IMG/VR virus record: IMGVR_UViG_3300020463_003399
Coordinates: 1-64,000 of that record
Length of the DNA stretch: 64,000 bases
Strand: one strand, 5' to 3'
Origin: a virus
The translations under genes were made by a program, and so were the position numbers. The stretch's first letter is position 1; each line of letters starts with the position of its first letter. The notes beneath the pieces were generated by a model. It made no database searches and was not told the origin of the DNA. It was given only the letters and a program-made list of their open reading frames with translations. Below, piece after piece: positions 32,593 through 41,348 of the stretch.

Positions 32593-33866
32593 GTAAGCAT
32601 TACAATTTAACTGTTACTGATGATAACGGCAAATCAGTTACTACTTCAAATACAAGCACAGAACATCCAGAAGAAGTTCTACGTATGATGCAACTTGCAG
32701 GTATGCAATCAGAACCACAATGTGGTATGGAAAGTGTTGAAGAAAATGAATATCAGCCTACACCAGCTAACGATAAATTAGATTTAGAAGATTACTCTAA
32801 AAAGTCAGGCGAAAGCATTCCAAAGCAAAAGAAAAGTTTAGATAAAGCACCTTCAAGAGGTGATAACCCTCTAGAGTATTCTCTAGATGAAAATGAAATC
32901 TTTGAATCACTAATGAACGAATTTAAAGTCGATGTGGAAGAAGGTAAACTTAATCCAGGTCTTCAAGCATACTTAGATAAGAAAAAAGGCAAGAAAGACG
33001 ATAAAGACGATAAAGAAAAAACTGATGAAAAAGCAAAACCAGATTTTGCTGACATTGATGGCGACGGTGATAAAAAAGAAACAATGAAAAAAGCCGCTAA
33101 AGACAAGTCTAAAAAAAAGGCTAACGAAGGCGTAGAAGAAATTTCCGAAAAAGTAATAAAGGAAGCGACTTGTGGTTGCAACCCTGAAGGTGATTGTTGT
33201 AAAGATAATCATTCTAAAGAAGAAATTGGTCAAGTTTGTGAGTGTTGCGGAAATGATATCGTAGCAGTTGCTAACGAAGAACAAATCAATGAAGAAAAAT
33301 GTCGTTACTGCGGTGGCGATTGTCCAGATGATCCAAATCATGCATGTGATGGGTTCATAGGTGATATCGATAATTTATACGGATCATATGACAAAGACGA
33401 TGAAGATGATATGGACGAAAATGCAGATTTAAACAGACTAAGAAAATTAGCAAATCTTCCAGAAAAAACTGACGAAGTACAAGAAGGCTCAGAAGTAGAT
33501 GAAGTTAAAGCAATTCTAATGAGTTATCCAGAAGATGTTGAGAAAATGAAACAGATGGGTGATATAGATACTGGTTCACAACTTTACATGGATCTATTTG
33601 GATTCTATCAAGATGAAATGCCATACGGAACTCAAAAAGCTAGAGACGGTGACCCAGTAGAATGGATCATGAATAGACTAGATGATTTGGGTATGACGGA
33701 AGATAAACAAGTTGATGAAGTAGGACCATTAGCAGTGTTGGCACCAGTAGCGAAAGCAGTCGGTGGTGCATTGTTAAAGAAAGGCATCAAAGGAACGGCG
33801 GCACGTGCTGGAGCAAGTGCAGTTGCTAGTAAGATGATGTCTAAACCATCTTCAAACGTACAATAA
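32589..33866 (+). CDS. Large acidic protein with Cys-rich zinc-like clusters
   Basis: This 425-residue protein is acidic and modular. An N-terminal TVTDDNGKSVTTSN beta segment precedes repeats of the MMQLAG type. The phrase ADIDGDGDKKETMKKAAKDK (about residue 155) is a segment I recall from marine T4-like phages. A Cys block follows (CGCNPEGDCC, CECCGND, CRYCGGDCPDD) that resembles rubredoxin/zinc-knuckle spacing. The C-terminus has a Gly/Ala-rich helix (KAVGGALLKKGIKGTAARAG). It may be an internal head protein, but that is inference. Confidence 0.75.
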   Translation: MSKHYNLTVTDDNGKSVTTSNTSTEHPEEVLRMMQLAGMQSEPQCGMESVEENEYQPTPANDKLDLEDYSKKSGESIPKQKKSLDKAPSRGDNPLEYSLDENEIFESLMNEFKVDVEEGKLNPGLQAYLDKKKGKKDDKDDKEKTDEKAKPDFADIDGDGDKKETMKKAAKDKSKKKANEGVEEISEKVIKEATCGCNPEGDCCKDNHSKEEIGQVCECCGNDIVAVANEEQINEEKCRYCGGDCPDDPNHACDGFIGDIDNLYGSYDKDDEDDMDENADLNRLRKLANLPEKTDEVQEGSEVDEVKAILMSYPEDVEKMKQMGDIDTGSQLYMDLFGFYQDEMPYGTQKARDGDPVEWIMNRLDDLGMTEDKQVDEVGPLAVLAPVAKAVGGALLKKGIKGTAARAGASAVASKMMSKPSSNVQ

Positions 33867-33878
33867 TCCTTATAATCC

Positions 33879-33887
33879 AATAAATAC
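33879..33887 (+). promoter_or_regulatory. Possible late promoter
   Basis: AATAAATAC, the usual motif with the first base changed, 50 bases before the ATG at 33937. Confidence 0.5.
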
Positions 33888-33936
33888 TAGTGCAATAATG
33901 CACAACAAAACCACCTTAGGTAAAGAGGAGACAATC

Positions 33937-34353
33937 ATGTACGATAAAGAAATGATGATACAAATGATGGAAGACCTTCAGCATCAAGCATCAGAAATGG
34001 AAAAGAACGTTAAAGATATGCTAGAAGCAGAAGGAAGAGCATGTGGTGTTGAACTTGATAAAAGAAAAAATGCACGTGACCTTATGGAAGAACTAGTAGA
34101 ACACCAGGACAGTCAAGATGATGCACCAGCAATGACATGGGCATATGTACCAGAAGAACAGGTTAACTATGATACTCATGCAACAGATTGGACTACAGAC
34201 ATGCATACACAAGCACTATACGAAACAGGTGCAGATATGACACATCACGAAGATGATTGGGAGAACGATGATATGGAACCTGCAGAAGATATTCATGATA
34301 CATTGCCTAGTGATGTAGAACCAATGGACGATGAAACTGAACATAAAGAATAA
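33937..34353 (+). CDS. Acidic protein, unknown
   Basis: The ATG at 33937 (AAAGAGGAGACAATC in front) is preferred to an earlier ATG at 33898 with no ribosome site. The 138-residue product has an N-terminal methionine-rich helix (MMIQMMEDLQHQASEMEK) and a very acidic second half with many Asp, Glu, His and Trp residues and no obvious fold. It is flanked by a late-promoter-like motif and a terminator. No family was recognised. Confidence 0.7.
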   Translation: MYDKEMMIQMMEDLQHQASEMEKNVKDMLEAEGRACGVELDKRKNARDLMEELVEHQDSQDDAPAMTWAYVPEEQVNYDTHATDWTTDMHTQALYETGADMTHHEDDWENDDMEPAEDIHDTLPSDVEPMDDETEHKE

Positions 34354-34375
34354 ATTCATCAAAAACTTAAATAAG

Positions 34376-34403
34376 AGCAGGCATTTTCTTGTCTGCTTTT
34401 TTT
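34376..34403 (+). terminator. Intrinsic terminator
   Basis: AGCAGGCA (34376-34383), loop TTTTCT, TGTCTGCT (34390-34397; one G-U pair) and seven T to 34403. Confidence 0.8.
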
Positions 34404-34435
34404 ATGCATAAATATAATTAAATGAGTATTTAATT

Positions 34436-35995
34436 ATGGCAGATTTAACTAAAAAAGCATATCAAAAAACACAGTTTAGCAATCAGCAATTACTAGATTT
34501 TAGTAAGTGTGCAAATAACCCTTTCTATTTTCTGAATAATTACTTTAAGATTCAGCATCCTACAAAAGGTAGTATGACATACGATGCATATGAATTTCAA
34601 AAAGGACTGTTACACTCTTATCACGATTACAGATTTTCTATTTCTATGTTAGGTAGACAGATGGGAAAATCTACCTCTGCGGCTGGATATCTTTTATGGT
34701 TTGCAATGTTTAATCCTGACCAAACTATTTTAATTGCGGCTCACAAATATTCAGGTGCCCAAGAAATCATGCACAGAATTAGACATGCTTATGAATTATG
34801 CCCTGACCATATTAGAGCAGGTGTTACAAGTTATAATAAAGGTAGTTTAGAGTTTGACAATGGTTCACGTATCATAGCACAAGCAACTACAGAAAATACA
34901 GGTCGTGGTCTTTCAATTTCTTTACTATATTGTGACGAGTTTGCATTCGTTAGACCTAATATTGCAAAAGAGTTCTGGACTTCAATATCTCCTACTCTAG
35001 CAACAGGTGGTAAAGCAATTATTACTTCAACACCAAACTTAGATGATGACCAATTTGCTCTCATATGGAGTGGTGCTAATAAAAATATAGATGAACATGG
35101 TAATGAAAAAGAAACAGGTATTAATGGCTTTAAACCATTCAAAGCTATATGGGACGAACACCCTGATAGAGATAATGAATGGGCAAAAGAAGAAAGAACA
35201 CGTGTAGGTGAAGAAAGATTTTTACGTGAACACGAATGTCAGTTCATTGCTTTTGATGAAACTTTAGTAGATAGTATTAAACTATCTCATTTATCAGGCA
35301 AAGAACCTCTTATGAAAACAGGACAGGTCAGATGGTATGAAAAAATTAATAAAAATTCTACTTACATTGTTGGTCTTGATCCTGCTATGGGTACTGGAGG
35401 AGATTATTCAGCAATCGAAGTTTGGAGTTTACCAGAACTAGTACAAGTTGCAGAATGGCAAAGTAATCGTACAGATGTTAGAGGTCAAGTAAAAACAATG
35501 CATGACATACTAACTATTCTGAAAGAAGAAATGGCTGAACTTGGAAATAATAGTCCAGAAATATATTGGTCAGTTGAAAATAACTCATTAGGCGAAGCCT
35601 CTCTTATAGTAATTGAAGAAATGGACGAAGATAAATTCCCTGGTGAATTCTTACATGAACCAAAGAAAAAAGGAATACAGAAAGCAATAAGAAAAGGCTT
35701 TACTACTTCATATAAAACAAAAATTACTGCATGTATGAAAATGAAGTCTTGGATAGAAAGCGATAAAATGGTTCCTCTGAGTAGAAATTTAATCAGAGAA
35801 TTAAAAACATTTATAGCAAAGGGTAAAAGTTTTGAGGCAAAATTGGGGGAAACAGACGATTTAGTATCTGCAACACTTTTATGTATACGACAAATACAAG
35901 TAATATCACGATTCGATGAAGAATTTATGGAGACATTAGGGGAATCATTGGATAGTGATGATAATTACAATGACCCTCTTCCTGTGATAATTTGA
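34436..35995 (+). CDS. 17: Terminase large subunit gp17
   Basis: This 519-residue packaging motor combines an ATPase and a nuclease. Walker A-like GRQMGKST lies at residues 73-80, Walker B LLYCDEFAF with D167-E168, and coupling motif ITSTP near residue 197. The RNase-H-type nuclease has GLDPAMGTGGDYSAIEVW (D315), SVENNSLGEA and the late DDLVSA acidic pair. It docks on gp20 and cuts the concatemer when the head is full. It is shorter than T4 gp17 (610), mostly by loss of N-terminal residues. ATAAATA-like sequence precedes it. Confidence 0.95.
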   Translation: MADLTKKAYQKTQFSNQQLLDFSKCANNPFYFLNNYFKIQHPTKGSMTYDAYEFQKGLLHSYHDYRFSISMLGRQMGKSTSAAGYLLWFAMFNPDQTILIAAHKYSGAQEIMHRIRHAYELCPDHIRAGVTSYNKGSLEFDNGSRIIAQATTENTGRGLSISLLYCDEFAFVRPNIAKEFWTSISPTLATGGKAIITSTPNLDDDQFALIWSGANKNIDEHGNEKETGINGFKPFKAIWDEHPDRDNEWAKEERTRVGEERFLREHECQFIAFDETLVDSIKLSHLSGKEPLMKTGQVRWYEKINKNSTYIVGLDPAMGTGGDYSAIEVWSLPELVQVAEWQSNRTDVRGQVKTMHDILTILKEEMAELGNNSPEIYWSVENNSLGEASLIVIEEMDEDKFPGEFLHEPKKKGIQKAIRKGFTTSYKTKITACMKMKSWIESDKMVPLSRNLIRELKTFIAKGKSFEAKLGETDDLVSATLLCIRQIQVISRFDEEFMETLGESLDSDDNYNDPLPVII

Positions 35996-36002
35996 TAAAT
36001 AC
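35994..36002 (+). promoter_or_regulatory. T4-like late promoter
   Basis: GATAAATAC overlaps the gp17 stop and lies 22 bases before the ATG at 36024. Confidence 0.7.
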
Positions 36003-36023
36003 ATCTATAAAGGAATTTATAAA

Positions 36024-37469
36024 ATGGCTGTTAATTATTCAACAATCGCAGAAAAAATTATGCGTTTTATTCAAGGAAATGGTCTTTCTTTGAAAATGTT
36101 TGATTCGTCAAATGGTAAAAGTGTGTCTACTCCAGATGATGCACGATTTTTCTATATCGATGAACCAAATATGATGGTAACAATAGACGAATCTTCAAAA
36201 GAGATAAAGTTACATTTAGGAGAAGGCGTTGATATTGATAAACCAAAAGCAGAAAAAATAATGAACAGTCTTAAAAAACTTTCAAGTGAGTATATGTTAG
36301 ATTTTGATGTTAGGTCTTTTGGCAAACACATCGAACCAAAAAACTATGCTTACAAATTAGACAAAAATAAGGAGCAGACTATGAGTGATGTATTCAATGA
36401 AGGTATGTCCAAATTAGAAGGATCTTCACGTACTAGTCGCCAGACACTGGAAAATGTAAGACTAATCGTCAAACACCGTGCGCCAGTAAACGAGGAGCAA
36501 CGTGGAGCACGTTCTCGTAACATTTCATCAATCTTTGTTGAAAATGCAGACGGTGAACGTTTCAAGTATCCGTTTAAACATTTAAATGGTGCTAGAGCAA
36601 TGGCGAGACACGTATCACATGGTGGTGTACCTAGCGACATGGTGGGCGAAGCAATTATAGAACTATCAACTAACTTATCAAAGTTAAAAGAATTTATGAA
36701 TGTTGTTAATAAGCAATCTCTTATTAATGAAAACAATCGTTCAGTTGTACTAAATGTAAAACGTAGAATGGAATCGATTAAAGAATCTATCAAACGTGTA
36801 CAAGGTGCAAAAGGGTATCAAGCATTTGTTGAAAAACTAGCTATCAAAGAGCAAGAAGAAAACAAAGCTGAGATTACAGAAGATACAGTAGATAACTACG
36901 TTAAAAAATTTACTAAAACAACTTTTGAAGAATCATTAAGAGAAGTTTTACCATTAATTCATCGTATCAATGAAGAAGAAATGGAAGATAATCGCATGAA
37001 TCAAATTCAAACAGTAATGAGCATAATTACTGCAAAGGATAAAAAGACAGGCGACAAAATGAATCGTATCTACTTCCCAGGTCGTACTGATGGTTTTGAT
37101 TTTGATAAAATTAAAAAACAATACGCAGAACCTCGTTCTAAGGATGAAGCAGAAGAACAGAAGAAAATGAAACTTGCTTTACAGATTGATGATTTAGCAC
37201 ACCGTGTAGACGTTGATGCTAGAGATGACAAGAAACGTAAAAACAAAGGTCATGATAGAGCGGCTGAATTATCAAACTTCTTAGGTGATGTTGCAGATGA
37301 TATTCGTGCAGGAACAAACTTAACACAAGACAAATTAAAACTTGCAGGTTATCTTATGAAGTTATCTAAATCTGCTACAGAAAACGAAGAAGTTCAAGCA
37401 CAGAACATCGAAGAAAAATTCGATACAATGCTATCAGAAGCATTTTCGAAGTTTGAGATACCGGCGTAA
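36024..37469 (+). CDS. Virion-associated protein of unknown role
   Basis: A 481-residue basic/helical protein. Its N-terminal about 110 residues are a small mixed fold (MRFIQGNGLSLKMFDSSNGK, FFYIDEPNMMVTIDESS). The middle contains SRTSRQTLENVRLIVKHRAPVNEEQRGARSRNISSIFVENADGERFKYPFKHLNGARAMARH, a segment I recall from marine T4-like structural proteins. A helical C-terminus follows. It has a late promoter, lies directly after gp17, and is probably a virion component. No enzyme motif was seen. Confidence 0.7.
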   Translation: MAVNYSTIAEKIMRFIQGNGLSLKMFDSSNGKSVSTPDDARFFYIDEPNMMVTIDESSKEIKLHLGEGVDIDKPKAEKIMNSLKKLSSEYMLDFDVRSFGKHIEPKNYAYKLDKNKEQTMSDVFNEGMSKLEGSSRTSRQTLENVRLIVKHRAPVNEEQRGARSRNISSIFVENADGERFKYPFKHLNGARAMARHVSHGGVPSDMVGEAIIELSTNLSKLKEFMNVVNKQSLINENNRSVVLNVKRRMESIKESIKRVQGAKGYQAFVEKLAIKEQEENKAEITEDTVDNYVKKFTKTTFEESLREVLPLIHRINEEEMEDNRMNQIQTVMSIITAKDKKTGDKMNRIYFPGRTDGFDFDKIKKQYAEPRSKDEAEEQKKMKLALQIDDLAHRVDVDARDDKKRKNKGHDRAAELSNFLGDVADDIRAGTNLTQDKLKLAGYLMKLSKSATENEEVQAQNIEEKFDTMLSEAFSKFEIPA

Positions 37470-37474
37470 TAGAT

Positions 37475-37780
37475 ATGATTATAACAATTATTGGTGAGCA
37501 AGAGTTTGTTAAAACTACAGAAACTACAGTAAGTGATGCTAAAAGAGTTTATATATCTTGGGCAAAAGAATCTGTAACTACTGAAGGTAAGTATATCGAA
37601 CATAAAGAACTTACTGACAAAACTCAGCCATATGACGAATCTACAAATCCATATGTATCAATTGGTAAAGTATACATGACTAAAGAGCAACCTATTGTTA
37701 TAAGAAAGTATCCAACAGACGTTCTTATATCAAACGTAGGATCAAATGTCATATCAGCGACACCGATTTTCGATAGATAA
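37475..37780 (+). CDS. Small beta-rich protein, unknown
   Basis: A 101-residue protein starting 6 bases after the preceding gene, with mixed beta strands (MIITIIGEQEFVKTTETT, IVIRKYPTDVLISNVGS) and no recognised motif. It is the last gene before the terminator that ends the morphogenesis block. A late structural or assembly role is possible by context only. Confidence 0.65.
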   Translation: MIITIIGEQEFVKTTETTVSDAKRVYISWAKESVTTEGKYIEHKELTDKTQPYDESTNPYVSIGKVYMTKEQPIVIRKYPTDVLISNVGSNVISATPIFDR

Positions 37781-37802
37781 TATTCAAAAAATTCAATAAA
37801 AT

Positions 37803-37828
37803 AGGGGCGTTTTGGCGCCCCTTTTTTT
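37803..37828 (+). terminator. Intrinsic terminator
   Basis: AGGGGCG (37803-37809), CGCCCCT (37816-37822) and seven T to 37828. It separates the structural block from the replication block. Confidence 0.9.
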
Positions 37829-37865
37829 ACCCACAAAAAAATTTCAAAAAATTCGTATTTAATGC

Positions 37866-37894
37866 TTGACTTTGCATAAAAAGATAAGTATACT
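37866..37894 (+). promoter_or_regulatory. sigma70-type promoter for gp32
   Basis: TTGACT (37866-37871), 17 bases, TATACT (37889-37894), about 80 bases before gp32. Confidence 0.8.
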
Positions 37895-37930
37895 TAGTAC
37901 ATGTTTGAATATATTTTTGTAATATGTACT

Positions 37931-37963
37931 CAGGCTAATATAAAACTAATACAGGCTAATATA
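37931..37963 (+). repeat. Direct repeats in gp32 leader, possible translational operator
   Basis: CAGGCTAATATA occurs at 37931-37942 and 37952-37963 (period 21), with a third CTAAT between them, directly before the ribosome site GGAGAAA and ATG of gp32. T4 gp32 represses its own translation by binding an unstructured AU-rich leader; the repeats are well placed for the same role. Confidence 0.55.
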
Positions 37964-37974
37964 GGAGAAATATA

Positions 37975-39000
37975 ATGGCAACTTTAGCAGAAATACGTGC
38001 AAAACTTCTTGCACAAGACTCTAAATCGGCAGACAATGCCAACGCAAATCGTGGGGTAGACGCAATCTATCCTTTCTGGAATATGGATACTGATTCAACA
38101 TCAGTTATTCGTTTTCTCCCAGATGCGGACAACTCAAATACATTTTTCTGGCGTGAACGTCAAATCATTAAGATGCAATTCCCTGGTGTAAAAGGTGGGG
38201 ATACGTCTAAGCCAGTTACTGTACAAGTTCCGTGTGTGGAAATGTGGGGTGACACGTGTCCAGTTCATGCTGAGATACGTCCTTGGTTCAAAGATCCAGC
38301 AATGGAAGACATTGGAAGAAAGTATTGGAAAAAACGTTCATACATCTTTCAAGGTTTTGTTGTAACGGATCCTATGAATGAGGAAACTCCTGAAAATCCA
38401 ATACGTAGATTTGTAATTGGACCTCAAATTTTTAAACTTCTTAAATCTGCTCTTATGGATCCAGATATGGAAAATCTTCCAACTGACTATGATGCAGGTA
38501 CAGATTTTCGTTTAACGAAAACTCAAAAAGGTCAATATGCTGACTACTCAACTTCAAATTGGGCACGTAAAGAACGTTCTCTAAATGAAGAAGAACGTAA
38601 AGCTATTGAAACTCATGGGTTATACGACTTAAACGAGTTCATGCCAAAACGTCCTAGTGATGAAGACTTACGTATCATCATGGAGATGTTTGAATCATCA
38701 GTTGATGGTAACTTGTATGATCCAGAGAAGTTTGGTTCTTATTATAAACCATATGGTTTGGATTTGGGTAATACAAAATCAACTCCAAAAGCAGAGGCAA
38801 CAACGAAAGTTGCTGAAACTACTACTGCTCCAGTTCAAGAAACTGCTCCAGTTCAAGAAACTCCTGCTCCAAAGGCAGAAGTTAAGGCTGAACCAGCAAT
38901 GGCTGAGGCAACAACTGCACCAGCAACTGCTAGTGTAAGTAATGGTAGTACAGACGCCGCTGATATCCTGGCGATGATTAGAAATCGTAAATCTGATTAA
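37975..39000 (+). CDS. 32: Single-stranded DNA-binding protein gp32
   Basis: This 341-residue protein coats ssDNA in replication, repair and recombination. It has a short basic N-terminus, then an OB-type core with YPFWNMDTDSTSVIRFLPDAD and a zinc-like C87-x7-C95-x2-H98 element (T4 uses Cys/His ligands at the same place). The C-terminal 75 residues are rich in Ala, Thr, Pro and Glu, ending IRNRKSD. The C-terminal tail in T4 recruits partner proteins. It is followed by a GAAA-capped hairpin and uvsX. Confidence 0.93.
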   Translation: MATLAEIRAKLLAQDSKSADNANANRGVDAIYPFWNMDTDSTSVIRFLPDADNSNTFFWRERQIIKMQFPGVKGGDTSKPVTVQVPCVEMWGDTCPVHAEIRPWFKDPAMEDIGRKYWKKRSYIFQGFVVTDPMNEETPENPIRRFVIGPQIFKLLKSALMDPDMENLPTDYDAGTDFRLTKTQKGQYADYSTSNWARKERSLNEEERKAIETHGLYDLNEFMPKRPSDEDLRIIMEMFESSVDGNLYDPEKFGSYYKPYGLDLGNTKSTPKAEATTKVAETTTAPVQETAPVQETPAPKAEVKAEPAMAEATTAPATASVSNGSTDAADILAMIRNRKSD

Positions 39001-39016
39001 ATCATCAATTAACTTA

Positions 39017-39038
39017 AGAGGGAGGGAAACCTCCCTCT
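39017..39038 (+). other. GAAA-capped hairpin between gp32 and uvsX
   Basis: AGAGGGAGG (39017-39025), GAAA, CCTCCCTCT (39030-39038): a perfect 9-bp stem with a GNRA loop and no U run. It is probably an mRNA processing or stability element rather than a terminator. Confidence 0.6.
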
Positions 39039-39057
39039 ACTATAAAAGGAGTAAAAG

Positions 39058-40149
39058 ATGCCAAGAGCATTTGATGTAAGTAAATTTAGAAAGAGCATAA
39101 CAAAATCGGTACCCGGTGTTAGTGCAGGATTTCGTGATCCAGATACATGGGTATCAACAGGCAATTATTGTCTAAACAGATTAATTAGTGGAGACTTTCA
39201 TAAAGGTGTTCCATTAGGAAAAGTAACAGTACTAGCAGGCGAAAGTGGTGCAGGTAAATCATTTATTGCCGCAGGTAATGTTGTTAGAAATGCACAACAA
39301 AAAGGTATATACGTAATTCTTATCGATAGTGAGAATGCGTTAGATGAAAAATGGCTACATGCGTTAGATGTAGATACAAGTGAAGATAAGTTATTGAAAT
39401 TAAATGTAGCAATGATTGATGAAGTTGCTAAGATTATTAGTGATTTCATGAAAGGTTACAAAGACGATTACGCAGATGCAGATGATGAAGATAGACCAAA
39501 AGTACTCTTTGTACTTGATTCGCTTGGAATGATGTTAACACCAACAGATGTTGACCAATTCAATAAAGGTGATATGAAAGGTGATATGGGTCGTAAACCT
39601 AAGGCACTGGCGGCACTTGTAAGAAATTGTGTTAATATGTTTGGTGATTATAATGTAGGTATGGTTGCAACAAATCATACATATGCATCACAAGATATGT
39701 TTGACCCTGATGATAAAATTTCAGGTGGTCAAGGATTTATCTATGCGAGTTCGATTGTTGTTGCAATGAAAAAACTAAAATTAAAAGAAGACGAGGCAGG
39801 TAATAAAATTTCAGAAGTACGTGGTATTAGAGCCGCTTGTAAAGTTATGAAAACTCGTTATTCAAAACCTTTTGAAGGTGTGCAAGTAAAAATTCCATAC
39901 GAAACAGGAATGGATCCGTATAGCGGTCTAGTTGATTTCTTTGAATCAAAAGGTGTTCTTGTAAAGTCTGGTAATAAACTTGCTTATACAACTTCATCAG
40001 GTGAGATAATGTCAGAGTTCAGAAAAAACTGGACAGGTGATAAACTTGATGTTATCATGAAAGAATGGGGAACAAAAGATTTCTACGATGAATCAGAAGA
40101 ACTAGAGACTCTAGTAGAAGAAAAATTAGAAGTAAAAGAGGAAGCATAA
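39058..40149 (+). CDS. uvsX: UvsX recombinase (RecA-like)
   Basis: This 363-residue strand-exchange protein has Walker A GESGAGKS (residues 61-68) and Walker B VLFVLDSLGMM around D154, plus the DNA-binding-loop region GGQGFIYASSIVVAMK and a basic central part. T4 UvsX is 391 residues. It drives homologous recombination-dependent replication with UvsY and gp32. The C-terminus is acidic (EELETLVEEKLEVKEE). It is translationally coupled to the QueD-like gene (ATAATG). Confidence 0.95.
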   Translation: MPRAFDVSKFRKSITKSVPGVSAGFRDPDTWVSTGNYCLNRLISGDFHKGVPLGKVTVLAGESGAGKSFIAAGNVVRNAQQKGIYVILIDSENALDEKWLHALDVDTSEDKLLKLNVAMIDEVAKIISDFMKGYKDDYADADDEDRPKVLFVLDSLGMMLTPTDVDQFNKGDMKGDMGRKPKALAALVRNCVNMFGDYNVGMVATNHTYASQDMFDPDDKISGGQGFIYASSIVVAMKKLKLKEDEAGNKISEVRGIRAACKVMKTRYSKPFEGVQVKIPYETGMDPYSGLVDFFESKGVLVKSGNKLAYTTSSGEIMSEFRKNWTGDKLDVIMKEWGTKDFYDESEELETLVEEKLEVKEEA

Positions 40150-40595
40150 TGAGTAAATATTTTTCGACTAAGTGTTATGGGCATAACATCGGACTAAGTG
40201 CGGTGTTTAGACAGCCATTAGCACACTCACATTGTAAACTATTACATGGATATAGTTTATCATTTAAATTCACATTTGGTTGTGATGAACTTGATGAACG
40301 TAATTGGGTAGTAGATTTTGGTGGACTTAAGCCTCTTAAAGCATGGCTTGAAGATACTTTTGACCACAAGGTTGTAATTGATGTAAATGATCCTAAAAAA
40401 AATGATTTACTATTACTAGAGACTCAAGGTCTTGCAAGTATTGTACAACTTGATGGTGTGGGGGTCGAAAAGTTTTCTGAACATGCTTGGCGAAAGGCAG
40501 ACGAGTTAGTAAGGAAAATGACAGATAATCGATGTAGATGTATTCGGGTTGAATGTGCAGAACATGGCGCAAACTCGGCAATTTATGAGGTGTAA
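40149..40595 (+). CDS. QueD / 6-pyruvoyl-tetrahydropterin synthase-like protein
   Basis: This 148-residue protein keeps the T-fold landmarks of 6-carboxytetrahydropterin synthase: HSHCKLLHGYS (catalytic-type Cys C29), WVVDFGGLK and FDHKVV. Against E. coli QueD, two of the three zinc histidines are not conserved: F20 is where FSAAH has His and Y35 is where HGH has the second His; only H33 aligns. Phage QueD enzymes are otherwise linked to 7-deazaguanine DNA or tRNA modification. Whether this protein is active is open. H26 and H28 lie nearby and might substitute. Confidence 0.75.
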   Translation: MSKYFSTKCYGHNIGLSAVFRQPLAHSHCKLLHGYSLSFKFTFGCDELDERNWVVDFGGLKPLKAWLEDTFDHKVVIDVNDPKKNDLLLLETQGLASIVQLDGVGVEKFSEHAWRKADELVRKMTDNRCRCIRVECAEHGANSAIYEV

Positions 40596-40820
40596 ATGTC
40601 TTCTATTGATATTGAAACAGTATTTGAATTATGGGAAAGAATAAAACCATGTGTACCAGCAAAAGACAAATTAGAAGTTGCAGAAATTTTTATTAAGGTA
40701 ACAGACGAGGCTGGTGTACCAAAAGAAGATATAGAAGATTTAGTATCGCAAGATAAAATATTAGAAGAGGCATTTGACCGATACTATGAAGATGATTATG
40801 AAGAAGAAGAGGAATGGTAG
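40596..40820 (+). CDS. Small acidic protein
   Basis: A 74-residue protein starting right after the QueD-like stop, mostly helical, ending in a run of Asp/Glu (YYEDDYEEEEEW). It is co-transcribed with uvsX and uvsY. No family was recognised; an acidic DNA-mimic or protein partner is possible but not shown. Confidence 0.65.
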   Translation: MSSIDIETVFELWERIKPCVPAKDKLEVAEIFIKVTDEAGVPKEDIEDLVSQDKILEEAFDRYYEDDYEEEEEW

Positions 40821-40823
40821 TTT

Positions 40824-41291
40824 ATGAATTGGTATAGCGAAGTTGTAAAAAATTGGGGTAAGATTCCTGATATGGTTGATTTCTATGCTAATGAGTTATT
40901 AGAGGCTAGAAAAGAAGTCAAAATATATGGCAATGTGGAAAAGAACTCCACACAACTTCCTGCATATGTTGAACTACGATTTTCTCAATTACAAGAACTA
41001 GAGGCAGTACTAGAGCATCTTAATATTCAGTTACGAAAGAAAAGAAGTGAATACTTGAGAAAGTATCTAGAGAACTATAATAAGGCTCTCAGTTCACGTG
41101 ATGCAGAGAAGTATGCAGATGGTGAGCAAGAAGTCGTAGCGATAAGTGAATTGATTAATCAAGTTGCTTATACAAGAAACCAATTCTTAGGTATAACTAA
41201 GGGATTTGAGATTAAACATTTTCAGTTAACCAACATAATTAAACTACGGGTTGCAGGAATGGAAGATGCTGAAATAAACAATAGACATTAA
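40824..41291 (+). CDS. uvsY: Recombination mediator UvsY-like
   Basis: This 155-residue helical protein resembles T4 UvsY (137 residues): a long Arg/Lys/Glu helix (QLRKKRSEYLRKYLENYNKALSSRDAEKYADGEQEV) is followed by a C-terminal segment with FLGITKGFEIKHFQLTNI, matching GFAIKHIQDMR of T4. UvsY loads UvsX on gp32-coated ssDNA. The order gp32, uvsX, uvsY in one operon supports the call. Confidence 0.8.
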   Translation: MNWYSEVVKNWGKIPDMVDFYANELLEARKEVKIYGNVEKNSTQLPAYVELRFSQLQELEAVLEHLNIQLRKKRSEYLRKYLENYNKALSSRDAEKYADGEQEVVAISELINQVAYTRNQFLGITKGFEIKHFQLTNIIKLRVAGMEDAEINNRH

Positions 41292-41294
41292 GAA

Positions 41295-41319
41295 TCTTGT
41301 ATCTTGGTTAAATACAAGA
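41295..41319 (+). other. Hairpin in nrdA leader
   Basis: TCTTGTAT (41295-41302) pairs with ATACAAGA (41312-41319), 29 bases before the nrdA ATG. No U run; it may affect translation or RNA processing. Confidence 0.45.
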
Positions 41320-41348
41320 CCATGATAGAAAGAGGATAGGGAGATAGA

